A stretch of DNA of 17,550 bases. Origin: JANYCG01 sp031386665 (GTDB lineage Bacteria > Pseudomonadota > Gammaproteobacteria > Burkholderiales > Burkholderiaceae_C). Position 1 is the first letter of the stretch, and the number at the start of each line of letters is the position of its first letter. Where the stretch lies: contig JANNCN010000165.1 in NCBI GenBank assembly GCA_031386665.1, forward strand, positions 1 to 17,550, written 5' to 3'. The notes under the pieces are model-generated. The model was not told where the DNA came from. It ran no database searches and was given only the letters and a program-made list of their open reading frames with translations. Positions 1-6,439 of this stretch are shown here, piece after piece. The translations under genes were made by a program, and so were the position numbers.

Positions 1-2
1 GC

Positions 3-692
3 CGCGAAGTGATGGACGAATACGGTGCCGCCAGCCAGCAAAAGGCGGTTGCGGCCTTGGCCGCTGGCTTGTTTAACGCTGAAATCGCGCCCATCACCGT
101 GACCATGGGTGTGGCCGACAAAGTGATGGGCTTGACCACCAAACAAGTCACCGTGTCACAAGACGAAGGCATTCGCGATGGCACCACCAAAGAAGGCATT
201 GCCGGTTTGCGTTCTGCGCTGCCGGGTGGATTGATTTCTGCGGGCAATGCCAGCCAGTTTTCCGACGGCGGCGGTGCTTGCGTCATCATGAACGAAACCG
301 TGGCCGAGCGCAAAGGCTTGACGCCACTGGGTCGCTTTTTGGGCTTTGCCGTGGCAGGCTGCGAGCCTGATGAAATGGGCATTGGCCCGGTCTACGCCAT
401 TCCCAAGGTGCTGAAGCGTTTGGGCCTGACGGTGCAAGACATTGACTTGTGGGAGCTGAACGAAGCCTTTGCCGTGCAAGTGATTTACTGCCGCGACAAG
501 CTGGGCATTCCGGGTGACCGCCTGAACGTGAACGGTGGCGCGATTGCTGTGGGTCACCCGTATGGCGTGAGCGGCCAGCGCTTAACTGGCCATGCACTGA
601 TTGAAGGCAAACGCCGGGGTGCAAAACGCGTTTGCGTGACCATGTGCATTGGCGGCGGCATGGGTGCAGCGGGTATCTTTGAGGTGCTTTGA
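3..692 (+). CDS. Thiolase (acetyl-CoA C-acyltransferase), C-terminal part; 5' end outside window
   Basis: Catalyses thiolytic cleavage of 3-ketoacyl-CoA to acetyl-CoA and a shortened acyl-CoA (or the reverse condensation), the last step of beta-oxidation. The reading frame is open from base 3, so the gene begins upstream and only about 229 residues are seen; the first active-site Cys lies outside. Visible thiolase signatures are ELNEAFA, the catalytic His in NGGAIAVGHPYGVSG, and the second catalytic Cys in CIGGGMGAAG just before the C-terminus. The Y and V in GHPYGVSG differ from the commoner GHPLGASG but leave the His intact. The TGA stop at 690-692 sits within a degenerate short tandem repeat that continues downstream. 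The acyl-CoA dehydrogenase on the same strand 280 bases later fits a shared role in fatty acyl-CoA breakdown, but terminators in between suggest separate transcripts. Exact chain-length or substrate class is not determinable. Confidence 0.93.
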   Translation, partial: REVMDEYGAASQQKAVAALAAGLFNAEIAPITVTMGVADKVMGLTTKQVTVSQDEGIRDGTTKEGIAGLRSALPGGLISAGNASQFSDGGGACVIMNETVAERKGLTPLGRFLGFAVAGCEPDEMGIGPVYAIPKVLKRLGLTVQDIDLWELNEAFAVQVIYCRDKLGIPGDRLNVNGGAIAVGHPYGVSGQRLTGHALIEGKRRGAKRVCVTMCIGGGMGAAGIFEVL

Positions 693-739
693 GTTGCTTT
701 TTGAGGTGCTTTTTGTGGTGATTTGAGGCTGACTTTGAG
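678..739 (+). repeat. Degenerate tandem repeat spanning the thiolase stop codon
   Basis: Five to six imperfect units of 10-12 bases follow one another: TTTGAGGTGC (678-687), TTTGAGTTGC (688-697), TTTTTGAGGTGC (698-709), TTTTTGTGGTGA (710-721), TTTGAGGCTGAC (722-733), then TTTGAG. The first unit encodes the last residues of the thiolase and the second contains its stop codon. This is seen directly; origin by replication slippage of the gene's 3' end is inference. Confidence 0.6.
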
Positions 740-810
740 AGCCAGCGCTCTGGGCAGTGGCCTGGGGCCTGGACACCCGTTGGAGGTAGCGGGTTTTCGA
801 AAACATATTT

Positions 811-858
811 GCTACTATAAATATAGCAAACTATCTATATTAATCGAGAGCTAGAGGC
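811..858 (+). repeat. 48-bp interspersed repeat, copy A (intergenic)
   Basis: This 48-base AT-rich segment begins GCTACTA, contains TATAGCAAACTAT and ends TCGAGAGCTAGAGGC. It matches 17306-17353 at 40 of 48 positions without gaps (hand alignment). A hairpin TTTGCTA / TAGCAAA (loop CTATAAATA) starts three bases upstream, at 808. Copy A lies between the thiolase and the acyl-CoA dehydrogenase genes. Similar interspersed repeats ending GCTAGAGGC are, from memory, frequent in Comamonadaceae genomes; that link is not verified here. Confidence 0.75.
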
Positions 859-871
859 ATTTTTAATTCAA

Positions 872-896
872 AAAAAGGCATTTTCAGGGCCTTTTT
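872..896 (+). terminator. Intrinsic terminator downstream of the thiolase
   Basis: AAAAAGGC (872-879) pairs with GCCTTTTT (889-896) across a 9-base loop, ending in a run of five T. Arrangement and place fit a rho-independent terminator closing the thiolase transcript. The stem is only part GC, so strength is uncertain. Confidence 0.55.
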
Positions 897-899
897 GAG

Positions 900-925
900 A
901 AAAAAGAACCTGCAGGTTCTTTTTT
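900..925. terminator. Perfect 26-base palindrome, probable bidirectional terminator or leader hairpin
   Basis: Six A, then GAACCTGCAGGTTC, then six T form a perfect palindrome centred on a PstI-type CTGCAG (between 912 and 913). As RNA it folds into a stem with a U-run on either strand. It stands only 46 bases before the ATG of the acyl-CoA dehydrogenase. It could be a second terminator in tandem with 872-896, or a hairpin in that gene's leader if transcription begins upstream. Confidence 0.55.
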
Positions 926-971
926 ATGGTTTATTCCGTATTTTGGCTCGTTTTTGAAAGTTAGTCAGACC

Positions 972-2840
972 ATGGCATTTCGCGACACACTGGACTTTCT
1001 GCTTTTTGACTGGCTGCAAGCGGCAAGCCTGAACCAGCGCGAGCGCTTCAGCGACCATTCCCGTGAGACGTTTGACGCCGTTCTGGACACCTGCGAGCGC
1101 ATCGCCCGCGAGAAATATGCGCCTTTCAACCGCCTGGTCGACACGCAAGAGCCGCACTTTGACGGCGAAAAAGTCACGCTGCCACAGGCCACCCATGATG
1201 CCCAAAAGGCCTATGCAGAGTCTGGCATGCTGAGCGCGTCGCAAGACTACGCCATGGGCGGTATGCAATTGCCCTACACGGTCGAAGCCGCCGCCAACGC
1301 CTTTTTTGCCATGGCCTCGGTCAGCATTGGCTCAGGGCTGCTGTCGGTTGGCAATGCCAATTTGTTGATGAAACACGGCACCGAATTGCAACGCGAGGTG
1401 TTTGCGCTGAATGAATTTTCAGGTCGCTGGTCGGGCACCATGTGCTTAAGCGAGCCGCAGGCGGGCTCCAGCCTGTCAGACATCACCACCCGCGCTGTGC
1501 CCGATGGCGACAGTTTCGAGACCGAAGCCTTGGGGCCACGCTACCGCATCAAAGGCAACAAGATGTGGATTTCAGCCGGAGAACACGAGCTGACCGAGAA
1601 CATCATTCACCTGGTTTTGGCCAAAATTCCAGCAGCCGATGGCAAGCTGATCGCCGGTACACGTGGCATTTCATTGTTCATCGTGCCCAAGAAGATGGTC
1701 AACGTGGCCGGAGAATTGACGGGCCAACGCAACGACGTGGCCTTGGCGGGCCTAAACCACAAGCTGGGCTGGCGCGGCACCACCAATACGCTGCTGAATT
1801 TTGGGGAAGGCAAGTACCCCGTGGGTTCACTGAATGGGCCGACCGACTTGCCCGGAGCCGTCGGCTACCTCGTTGGCAAGCCCGGCGAAGGCCTGCGTTG
1901 CATGTTCCACATGATGAACGAAGCCCGCATTGGTGTGGGCACGGCTGCCACCATGCTGGGTTTGGCGGGCTACTACGCATCGCTCGACTATGCCAAAACC
2001 AGGCTTCAAGGCCGCCCCGTCAAAGGGGCCAACGCCAGCGGTGTGGCGGTTAAAGACGCAAACCAAGCGCAGGTGGCCATCATTGAACACGCCGACGTCA
2101 AACGCATGCTGTTGGCGCAAAAGTCTTATGGCGAGGGCGCTTTGGCGCTCGAACTGTACTGTGCCCGGCTGGTGGACGAGCAGCACACGGGCAGCCCCCA
2201 GGCCGCTGACGATGCACGGCTTTTGCTCGAAGTGCTGACCCCCATCGCCAAAAGCTGGCCCAGCGAATGGTGTTTAGAGGCTAACAGCATGGCGATTCAA
2301 ATCCATGGCGGCTACGGCTACACCCGCGACTTCCCGGTAGAGCAGTACTGGCGGGATAACCGCTTGAACATGATTCACGAAGGCGCACACGGCATTCAGG
2401 CCGCTGACCTGCTGGGTCGCAAGGTGCTGATGGAAGACGGCCGTGGCCTGAACTTGTTGGCCCAGCGCGTCACCGCAAGCATTGACCGCTGCAAAACTGT
2501 CGCGGCCTTGGCCGCCCACGCGCTCGCGCTAGAGCAGGCGCTTGCCCAGGCCATCAGCGTCACGCAAGCCGCGTGGTCCAGCGGCAACCCGGCGCAGGCT
2601 TTGGCCAATGCCGTGCCTTACATGCAAGGCTTTGGCCACACCGTTTTGGCTTGGATCTGGCTGGACGTGGCCGCCACCGCTTTGCAGTACGATGCCGCCC
2701 AATCCAAGCCCGCAACGCAAGGCGTTTTAGCGGCAACCCGGTATTTTTACCACTACGAACTGCCCAAAATCGGCGCGTGGTACAAGGTGGTGGAATCTCG
2801 TGACATGACGTGTGCCGACTTGGCGCTGGAGGCCTTTTAA
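972..2840 (+). CDS. Acyl-CoA dehydrogenase with C-terminal extension domain
   Basis: FAD-dependent enzyme oxidising acyl-CoA to trans-2-enoyl-CoA, the first step of beta-oxidation. From ATG 972 it has 622 residues, the length of the long family carrying an extra C-terminal domain after the usual ~400-residue core. Visible motifs: TMCLSEPQAGSS near residue 156 (FAD/substrate site), MWISAGEHE near 198, MMNEARIGVG near 313, and IHEGAHGIQAADLLGRK, where E470 is in the position of the catalytic base. The frame also opens with TTG at 954, but MAFRDTLDFLLFDW from ATG 972 looks like the family N-terminus; no strong ribosome site precedes either (GAAAG at 956-960). The stop shares its last A with the next start codon (TAATG), so the two are translationally coupled. 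Chain-length specificity is not readable from sequence. Confidence 0.93.
   Translation: MAFRDTLDFLLFDWLQAASLNQRERFSDHSRETFDAVLDTCERIAREKYAPFNRLVDTQEPHFDGEKVTLPQATHDAQKAYAESGMLSASQDYAMGGMQLPYTVEAAANAFFAMASVSIGSGLLSVGNANLLMKHGTELQREVFALNEFSGRWSGTMCLSEPQAGSSLSDITTRAVPDGDSFETEALGPRYRIKGNKMWISAGEHELTENIIHLVLAKIPAADGKLIAGTRGISLFIVPKKMVNVAGELTGQRNDVALAGLNHKLGWRGTTNTLLNFGEGKYPVGSLNGPTDLPGAVGYLVGKPGEGLRCMFHMMNEARIGVGTAATMLGLAGYYASLDYAKTRLQGRPVKGANASGVAVKDANQAQVAIIEHADVKRMLLAQKSYGEGALALELYCARLVDEQHTGSPQAADDARLLLEVLTPIAKSWPSEWCLEANSMAIQIHGGYGYTRDFPVEQYWRDNRLNMIHEGAHGIQAADLLGRKVLMEDGRGLNLLAQRVTASIDRCKTVAALAAHALALEQALAQAISVTQAAWSSGNPAQALANAVPYMQGFGHTVLAWIWLDVAATALQYDAAQSKPATQGVLAATRYFYHYELPKIGAWYKVVESRDMTCADLALEAF
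2828..2832 (+). promoter_or_regulatory. Ribosome binding site GGAGG for the small membrane protein
   Basis: GGAGG within the last codons of the acyl-CoA dehydrogenase stands 7 bases before ATG 2840. This fixes the start of the small downstream gene at 2840 rather than at earlier in-frame codons. Confidence 0.75.
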
Positions 2841-3043
2841 TGGTCAATCAAAAATTACTCACTCGGTTGCAGTGGCTTGTCTGGATCGCCATTTACGGCG
2901 GTTTGTTGACCGTGGTGTTAGGCACCTTTGTGCAAGGCGGCGATGCGTCAACCGCCTGGTGGATGTTTGTCATCGGCACAGTGCTGGTGGTGCTTGGCAG
3001 TGCCCTGATTTATGTGCGCTCCCGCCTGAAGGCAGCGCCTTGA
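2840..3043 (+). CDS. Small two-helix inner membrane protein, function unknown
   Basis: A 67-residue protein starting at ATG 2840, which overlaps the previous stop by one base and has a good GGAGG at the right distance. Two hydrophobic stretches, about residues 11-27 (LQWLVWIAIYGGLLTVV) and 43-63 (WWMFVIGTVLVVLGSALIYV), are joined by a short polar loop (QGGDAST); the C-terminus is basic (RSRLKAAP). Predicted to be an inner-membrane hairpin with both ends in the cytoplasm. I do not recognise the family. Overlap with the acyl-CoA dehydrogenase suggests the two are made together, perhaps as a membrane anchor or lipid-linked accessory, but no function is demonstrated. Confidence 0.8.
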   Translation: MVNQKLLTRLQWLVWIAIYGGLLTVVLGTFVQGGDASTAWWMFVIGTVLVVLGSALIYVRSRLKAAP

Positions 3044-3068
3044 GCCGCCAGACATTCATTCAACGTCT

Positions 3069-3086
3069 TTTTAGCTCCGTTTTTTT
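3069..3086 (+). repeat. T-tract/AGC/T-tract leader motif, copy 2
   Basis: TTTTAGCTCCGTTTTTTT lies 22 bases before the ATG of the SDR at 3109. Closely similar sequences stand before the acyl-CoA dehydrogenase (941-955, TTTTGGCTCGTTTTT) and the oxidoreductase (4371-4385, TTTTAGCGAGTTTTT). Function unknown: it could be a binding site, bent DNA or coincidence in AT-rich spacers. Confidence 0.35.
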
Positions 3087-3108
3087 GCATCTATTTTGAA
3101 GGAACCCC

Positions 3109-3900
3109 ATGTCCAGAACCATTCAACAACTGTTTGACTTGAAAGGCAAAACAGCGCTCGTCACTGGCGGCTCGCGCGGCCTGGGTCTGCAAATGGCTCA
3201 CGCCCTGGGTGAAGCGGGCGCCAAAATCGTGCTGAATTCGCGCAAAGCCGAAGACCTGGAACGAGCGGCCGCCCAGTTGAAGGCGGCTGGCATTGACGCC
3301 AGCTGGATTGCCGCCGACTGTGGCAAAGAAGAAGACCTTCGCCGCCTGGCGGATGAATGTCTGCAACGCCTGGGTCGGGTTGACATTTTGGTGAACAACG
3401 CGGGCGCCAGTTGGGGCGCCCCAGCAGAAGACCACCCTGTGGCCGCCTGGGACAAGGTGATGAACCTCAACATTCGCGGCTACTTCATTTTGTCGCAGCA
3501 CATTGCCAAACACAGCATGATTCCAAACCGGGCAGGGCGCATCATCAACATCGCCTCGATTGCCGGGCTCAACGGCAACCCCAAAGGCATGAACACAATT
3601 GCCTACAGCACGTCCAAAGGGGCAGTGGTTAATTTCACCAAAACCCTGGCGGCGGAATGGGGCCAATACAACATCAATGTCAACGCCATTTGCCCAGGGT
3701 TTTTTATGACCAAAATGGCCGCTGGCTTGATCGACCTGCTTGGCGAAGAAAAGATGGCTTCCGCAGCGCCGCTCAATCGCCTGGGTGACGATGAAGACCT
3801 GAAAGGTATCACCTTGCTTTATGCGTCGGATGCGGGCAAGCACATTACAGGCCAGTGGATGGCGGTCGATGGTGGCGTCAGCGTCGTTACGGGTGCCTGA
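3109..3900 (+). CDS. Short-chain dehydrogenase/reductase (SDR family oxidoreductase)
   Basis: Classical SDR of 263 residues with an AGGAA ribosome site a few bases before ATG 3109. Visible: cofactor-binding TGGSRGLG at 19-26, NNAG at 96-99, and the catalytic set S150, Y166, K170 (YSTSK). The NSRK after the second strand (43-46) favours NADP(H). The C-terminal GQWMAVDGGVSVV is the usual SDR ending. It probably reduces or oxidises a hydroxy/keto group, for instance a 3-hydroxyacyl or alcohol intermediate of the neighbouring acyl-CoA pathway; the substrate is inferred from context only. Downstream the thioesterase begins 7 bases after the stop, so the two are almost certainly cotranscribed. Confidence 0.9.
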   Translation: MSRTIQQLFDLKGKTALVTGGSRGLGLQMAHALGEAGAKIVLNSRKAEDLERAAAQLKAAGIDASWIAADCGKEEDLRRLADECLQRLGRVDILVNNAGASWGAPAEDHPVAAWDKVMNLNIRGYFILSQHIAKHSMIPNRAGRIINIASIAGLNGNPKGMNTIAYSTSKGAVVNFTKTLAAEWGQYNINVNAICPGFFMTKMAAGLIDLLGEEKMASAAPLNRLGDDEDLKGITLLYASDAGKHITGQWMAVDGGVSVVTGA

Positions 3901-3907
3901 CAGTTTT

Positions 3908-4345
3908 ATGACCTTCGCTATCAAAATTCCCTTTGTTGAGCATTTAGGCTTTTCACTTGATGTTTTCGAAGGCGGTCATTCGCAAATCAGCTACGAAGCC
4001 CGGCCAGAACACCTGAATACGTTTCACGTCACGCACGGGGGCGCGGTCATGACTTTGCTGGATGTCAGCATGGCCACCGCAGCGCGCAGTGTGGATCCTG
4101 GCATGGGGGTTGTCACCATCGAAATGAAAACCAGCTTCATGAGGCCCTGCCGGGGCATGCTGACCAGCAAAGGGCATTTGATGCACCGCACCAAATCGAT
4201 GGCGTTCACCGAAGCCACCATCTTTGACGCCGAAGGCCTGGCCTGTGCCCACGCAACCGGCACCTTCAAATACGTCAGGCGCGGCGACCGAAACGCAACC
4301 CCCCAAGATGGCGAAGCGCCCAACGACATCGTTTCAACCGACTGA
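3908..4345 (+). CDS. PaaI-type hotdog-fold thioesterase
   Basis: A 145-residue hotdog protein predicted to hydrolyse an acyl- or aryl-CoA thioester to free acid and CoA in the cytosol. HVTHGG at 40-45 followed by D52 (LLDVSM) matches the PaaI/YbgC-like active site, in which His-Gly-Gly and a nearby Asp position the attacking water. The central KTSFMRP corresponds to the family's core strand. The frame is open upstream into the SDR, but ATG 3908 (MTFAIKIPFVEHLGF) gives the expected family N-terminus and length. The ribosome site is weak, suggesting coupling with the SDR 7 bases upstream. It could release CoA from dead-end intermediates of the cluster; that role is inference. The 20 C-terminal polar residues look unstructured. 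Confidence 0.88.
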   Translation: MTFAIKIPFVEHLGFSLDVFEGGHSQISYEARPEHLNTFHVTHGGAVMTLLDVSMATAARSVDPGMGVVTIEMKTSFMRPCRGMLTSKGHLMHRTKSMAFTEATIFDAEGLACAHATGTFKYVRRGDRNATPQDGEAPNDIVSTD

Positions 4346-4386
4346 GTTTTTTCCTTTTTTTCAATTCACTTTTTAGCGAGTTTTTC

Positions 4387-5403
4387 ATGCCAATCAACCA
4401 ACAAATGCACCTGGACAACCGCCCAACTGGCGAAGCAATGGCCAGCAACTTCAAACTCGTCGAATCTGAAACCCCGGCGTTGACAGCTGGCCAAGTGCTG
4501 GTTCGCCACCACTTTCTAAGCCTGGATCCCTACATGCGCGGGCGCATGAACGACAGCAAAAGCTACGCGGTACCCCAAGCTCTGGGGCAAACCATGGGTG
4601 GCGGCACGGTCGGTGAAATTGTCGAATCCAAAAGCGACAAGTACGCTGTCGGCGACAAGGTGGTGGGAATGGGCGGCTGGCAACAGTACAGCGTGGTTGA
4701 CGTGAGCCAACCAGGCGCTTTGCGCAAGGTCGACACCACCCACGTGCCTCTGAGTCACTACCTGGGTGCTGTGGGCATGCCCGGCGTGACAGCCTGGTAC
4801 GGCTTGGTCGAGATCATCAAACCCAAAGCCGGGCAAACCATGGTAGTCAGCGCGGCAACCGGGGCGGTGGGCAGCGCCTTTGCGGCTTTGTCCAAAGCCC
4901 GAGGCTGCCGCACGGTCGGCATTGCAGGTGGGCCAGATAAATGCAAGTACGCGGTTGACGAGCTGGGTTTTGATGCCTGCATTGACTACAAGGTGCACAG
5001 CAACGCCGCGTCGTTGTCCAAGGCCCTGAAAGAAGCTTGCCCAGACGGCATCGACGGCTACTTTGAAAACGTGGGCGGCATGGTGCTGGACGCGGTGCTG
5101 ACCCGCATGAACGCTTTTGGCCGAATTGCCGTGTGCGGCATGATTGCAGGCTACGACGGTGCGCCCCTGCCGTTGTCGCAACCGTCGCTCATTCTGGTCA
5201 GCCGCCTGAAGGTCGAAGGCTTCATTGTCAGCGAGCACATGGAAATCTGGCCCCAGGCTTTGGCAGAGCTGGGTGGCCTGGTGGCCAGCGGCAAGCTCAA
5301 ACCCCGCGAATCGGTCGCTCATGGTATTGCGGCGGCACCCGAGGCGTTTTTGGGCCTGCTGAAGGGCAAGAATTTTGGCAAACAAATTGTCAAATTGATC
5401 TGA
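4387..5403 (+). CDS. NADP-dependent medium-chain oxidoreductase (CurA / leukotriene B4 dehydrogenase-like)
   Basis: A 338-residue zinc-independent MDR enzyme that would use NADPH to reduce the C=C bond of alpha,beta-unsaturated carbonyls (family knowledge: prostaglandin/leukotriene reductases and bacterial CurA). Visible: SLDPYMRGRM near residue 47, typical of this subgroup; QTMGGGTVGEIVES; the Rossmann loop AATGAVGS at about 156-163; GGPDKCKY near 178, with a Lys where the NADP phosphate binds; and YFENVGG near 228. No zinc-ligand pattern of alcohol dehydrogenases is seen. ATG 4387 directly follows a T-tract and has no clear Shine-Dalgarno. It lies 41 bases after the thioesterase and 72 before the GST-like gene, on the same strand. 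Confidence 0.9.
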   Translation: MPINQQMHLDNRPTGEAMASNFKLVESETPALTAGQVLVRHHFLSLDPYMRGRMNDSKSYAVPQALGQTMGGGTVGEIVESKSDKYAVGDKVVGMGGWQQYSVVDVSQPGALRKVDTTHVPLSHYLGAVGMPGVTAWYGLVEIIKPKAGQTMVVSAATGAVGSAFAALSKARGCRTVGIAGGPDKCKYAVDELGFDACIDYKVHSNAASLSKALKEACPDGIDGYFENVGGMVLDAVLTRMNAFGRIAVCGMIAGYDGAPLPLSQPSLILVSRLKVEGFIVSEHMEIWPQALAELGGLVASGKLKPRESVAHGIAAAPEAFLGLLKGKNFGKQIVKLI

Positions 5404-5475
5404 TTCTGTTTTCAGATTCGCGCCTCAAAACTTCAAAGCCCTGGTCACAACAGTCAGCACACAAGGAGAAAACCC

Positions 5476-6438
5476 ATGTCCGACCTGATTCTTCACCACT
5501 ACCCTGCGTCGCCGTTTGCCGAGAAAATTCGGTTGGTGATGGGTTTTAAGAAGTTGGCCTGGAAGTCGGTCATCGTGCCCAATATGATGCCCAAACCCGA
5601 TGTGCTGGCACTGACGGGAGGGTATCGCAAAACGCCTTTTTTGCAGGTGGGTGCCGACATCTACTGCGACACCGCTTTGATCTGCGATGTGCTGGAGCAT
5701 TTGCACCCTGGGCCATCCTTGTACCCCGCCAAACACAAGGGCTTGGCCCGCATCTTGTCGCAATGGGCGGACGACAAAGTGTTTCAGGCGGCCATGGGCT
5801 ACAACTTTTCGCCCAAAGGTGCGGCCCAACTGTTTTCGTCGTTTCCAGGCACCACGCCCGAGAACATCGCCACGGTCAGCAAGGCTTTCATTGAAGACCG
5901 CGCGAAAATGCGCCTGGGCCAGCCACGCATGCCGCCAGCTGATGCCGCTGCAACTTACAAAAGTTACTCGCGCCGCTTGGCCAATATGCTGGACAGCCAA
6001 GATTTCCTGTTGGGCAACGAACCCAGCGTTGCTGATTTTTCTGCTTACCACCCGCTTTGGTTCACGCGCACGCAAGTCAGCGTGATGGCGGGCGTTCTGG
6101 ATGCCACCCCGGGTGTTTTGGCCTGGATGGACCGCATGGCCAGTTTGGGCCACGGCATGCACCAAGACTGCTCATCCAGCGAAGCCATCGAAGCGTGCGC
6201 CCAATCTGGCTGGACGGACAGCGTTTTTGGCAATGAGCAGTTTCAGGACGAGCACGGCATTGAGCTGGGCAGCCAGGTCACCATTGCGGCTGACAGTTTT
6301 GGCCCCGAACCCACCGAGGGTGAGCTGATCTCAGCCACCCGTATGCATTACACCTTGCGCCGCACCGACGACCGCGCCGGGACGGTGCAAGTCCATTTCC
6401 CGCGCATCGGGTTCATTTTGAAGAAAGTAGCAGCTTGA
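5476..6438 (+). CDS. Glutathione S-transferase family protein with extra C-terminal domain
   Basis: N-terminal thioredoxin-like GST domain (about residues 1-80) with HHYPASPFAEKIR at 7-19, where Y9 and S12 are candidate glutathione-activating residues, and the cis-Pro segment KTPFLQVG followed by IYCDTALI. An all-helical GST C-terminal domain follows to about 225, including FLLGNEPSVADFSAYH. The protein has 320 residues, whereas ordinary GSTs have 200-230. The remaining ~90 residues (from SSSEAIEAC) look beta-rich and include an HYTLRR strand. AAGGAG stands 8 bases before ATG 5476. It ends one base before the next SDR start. Glutathione transfer or isomerase activity on a pathway intermediate or toxic electrophile is likely; the substrate is unknown. 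Confidence 0.87.
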   Translation: MSDLILHHYPASPFAEKIRLVMGFKKLAWKSVIVPNMMPKPDVLALTGGYRKTPFLQVGADIYCDTALICDVLEHLHPGPSLYPAKHKGLARILSQWADDKVFQAAMGYNFSPKGAAQLFSSFPGTTPENIATVSKAFIEDRAKMRLGQPRMPPADAAATYKSYSRRLANMLDSQDFLLGNEPSVADFSAYHPLWFTRTQVSVMAGVLDATPGVLAWMDRMASLGHGMHQDCSSSEAIEACAQSGWTDSVFGNEQFQDEHGIELGSQVTIAADSFGPEPTEGELISATRMHYTLRRTDDRAGTVQVHFPRIGFILKKVAA

Positions 6439-6439
6439 C

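Noticed and set aside
3091..3924. 277-residue frame antisense to the first SDR
   Set aside because: A long complementary frame caused by codon bias in the SDR, which has all its motifs on the plus strand.
4516..5385. 289-residue frame antisense to the oxidoreductase
   Set aside because: No family match by eye; composition is rich in His/Gln/Ala as expected for the complement of a high-GC gene.
5398..5417. Hairpin ATCTGA/TCAGAT at the oxidoreductase stop codon
   Set aside because: Six AT-rich pairs with an 8-base loop and no T-run after it; too weak to call a terminator.
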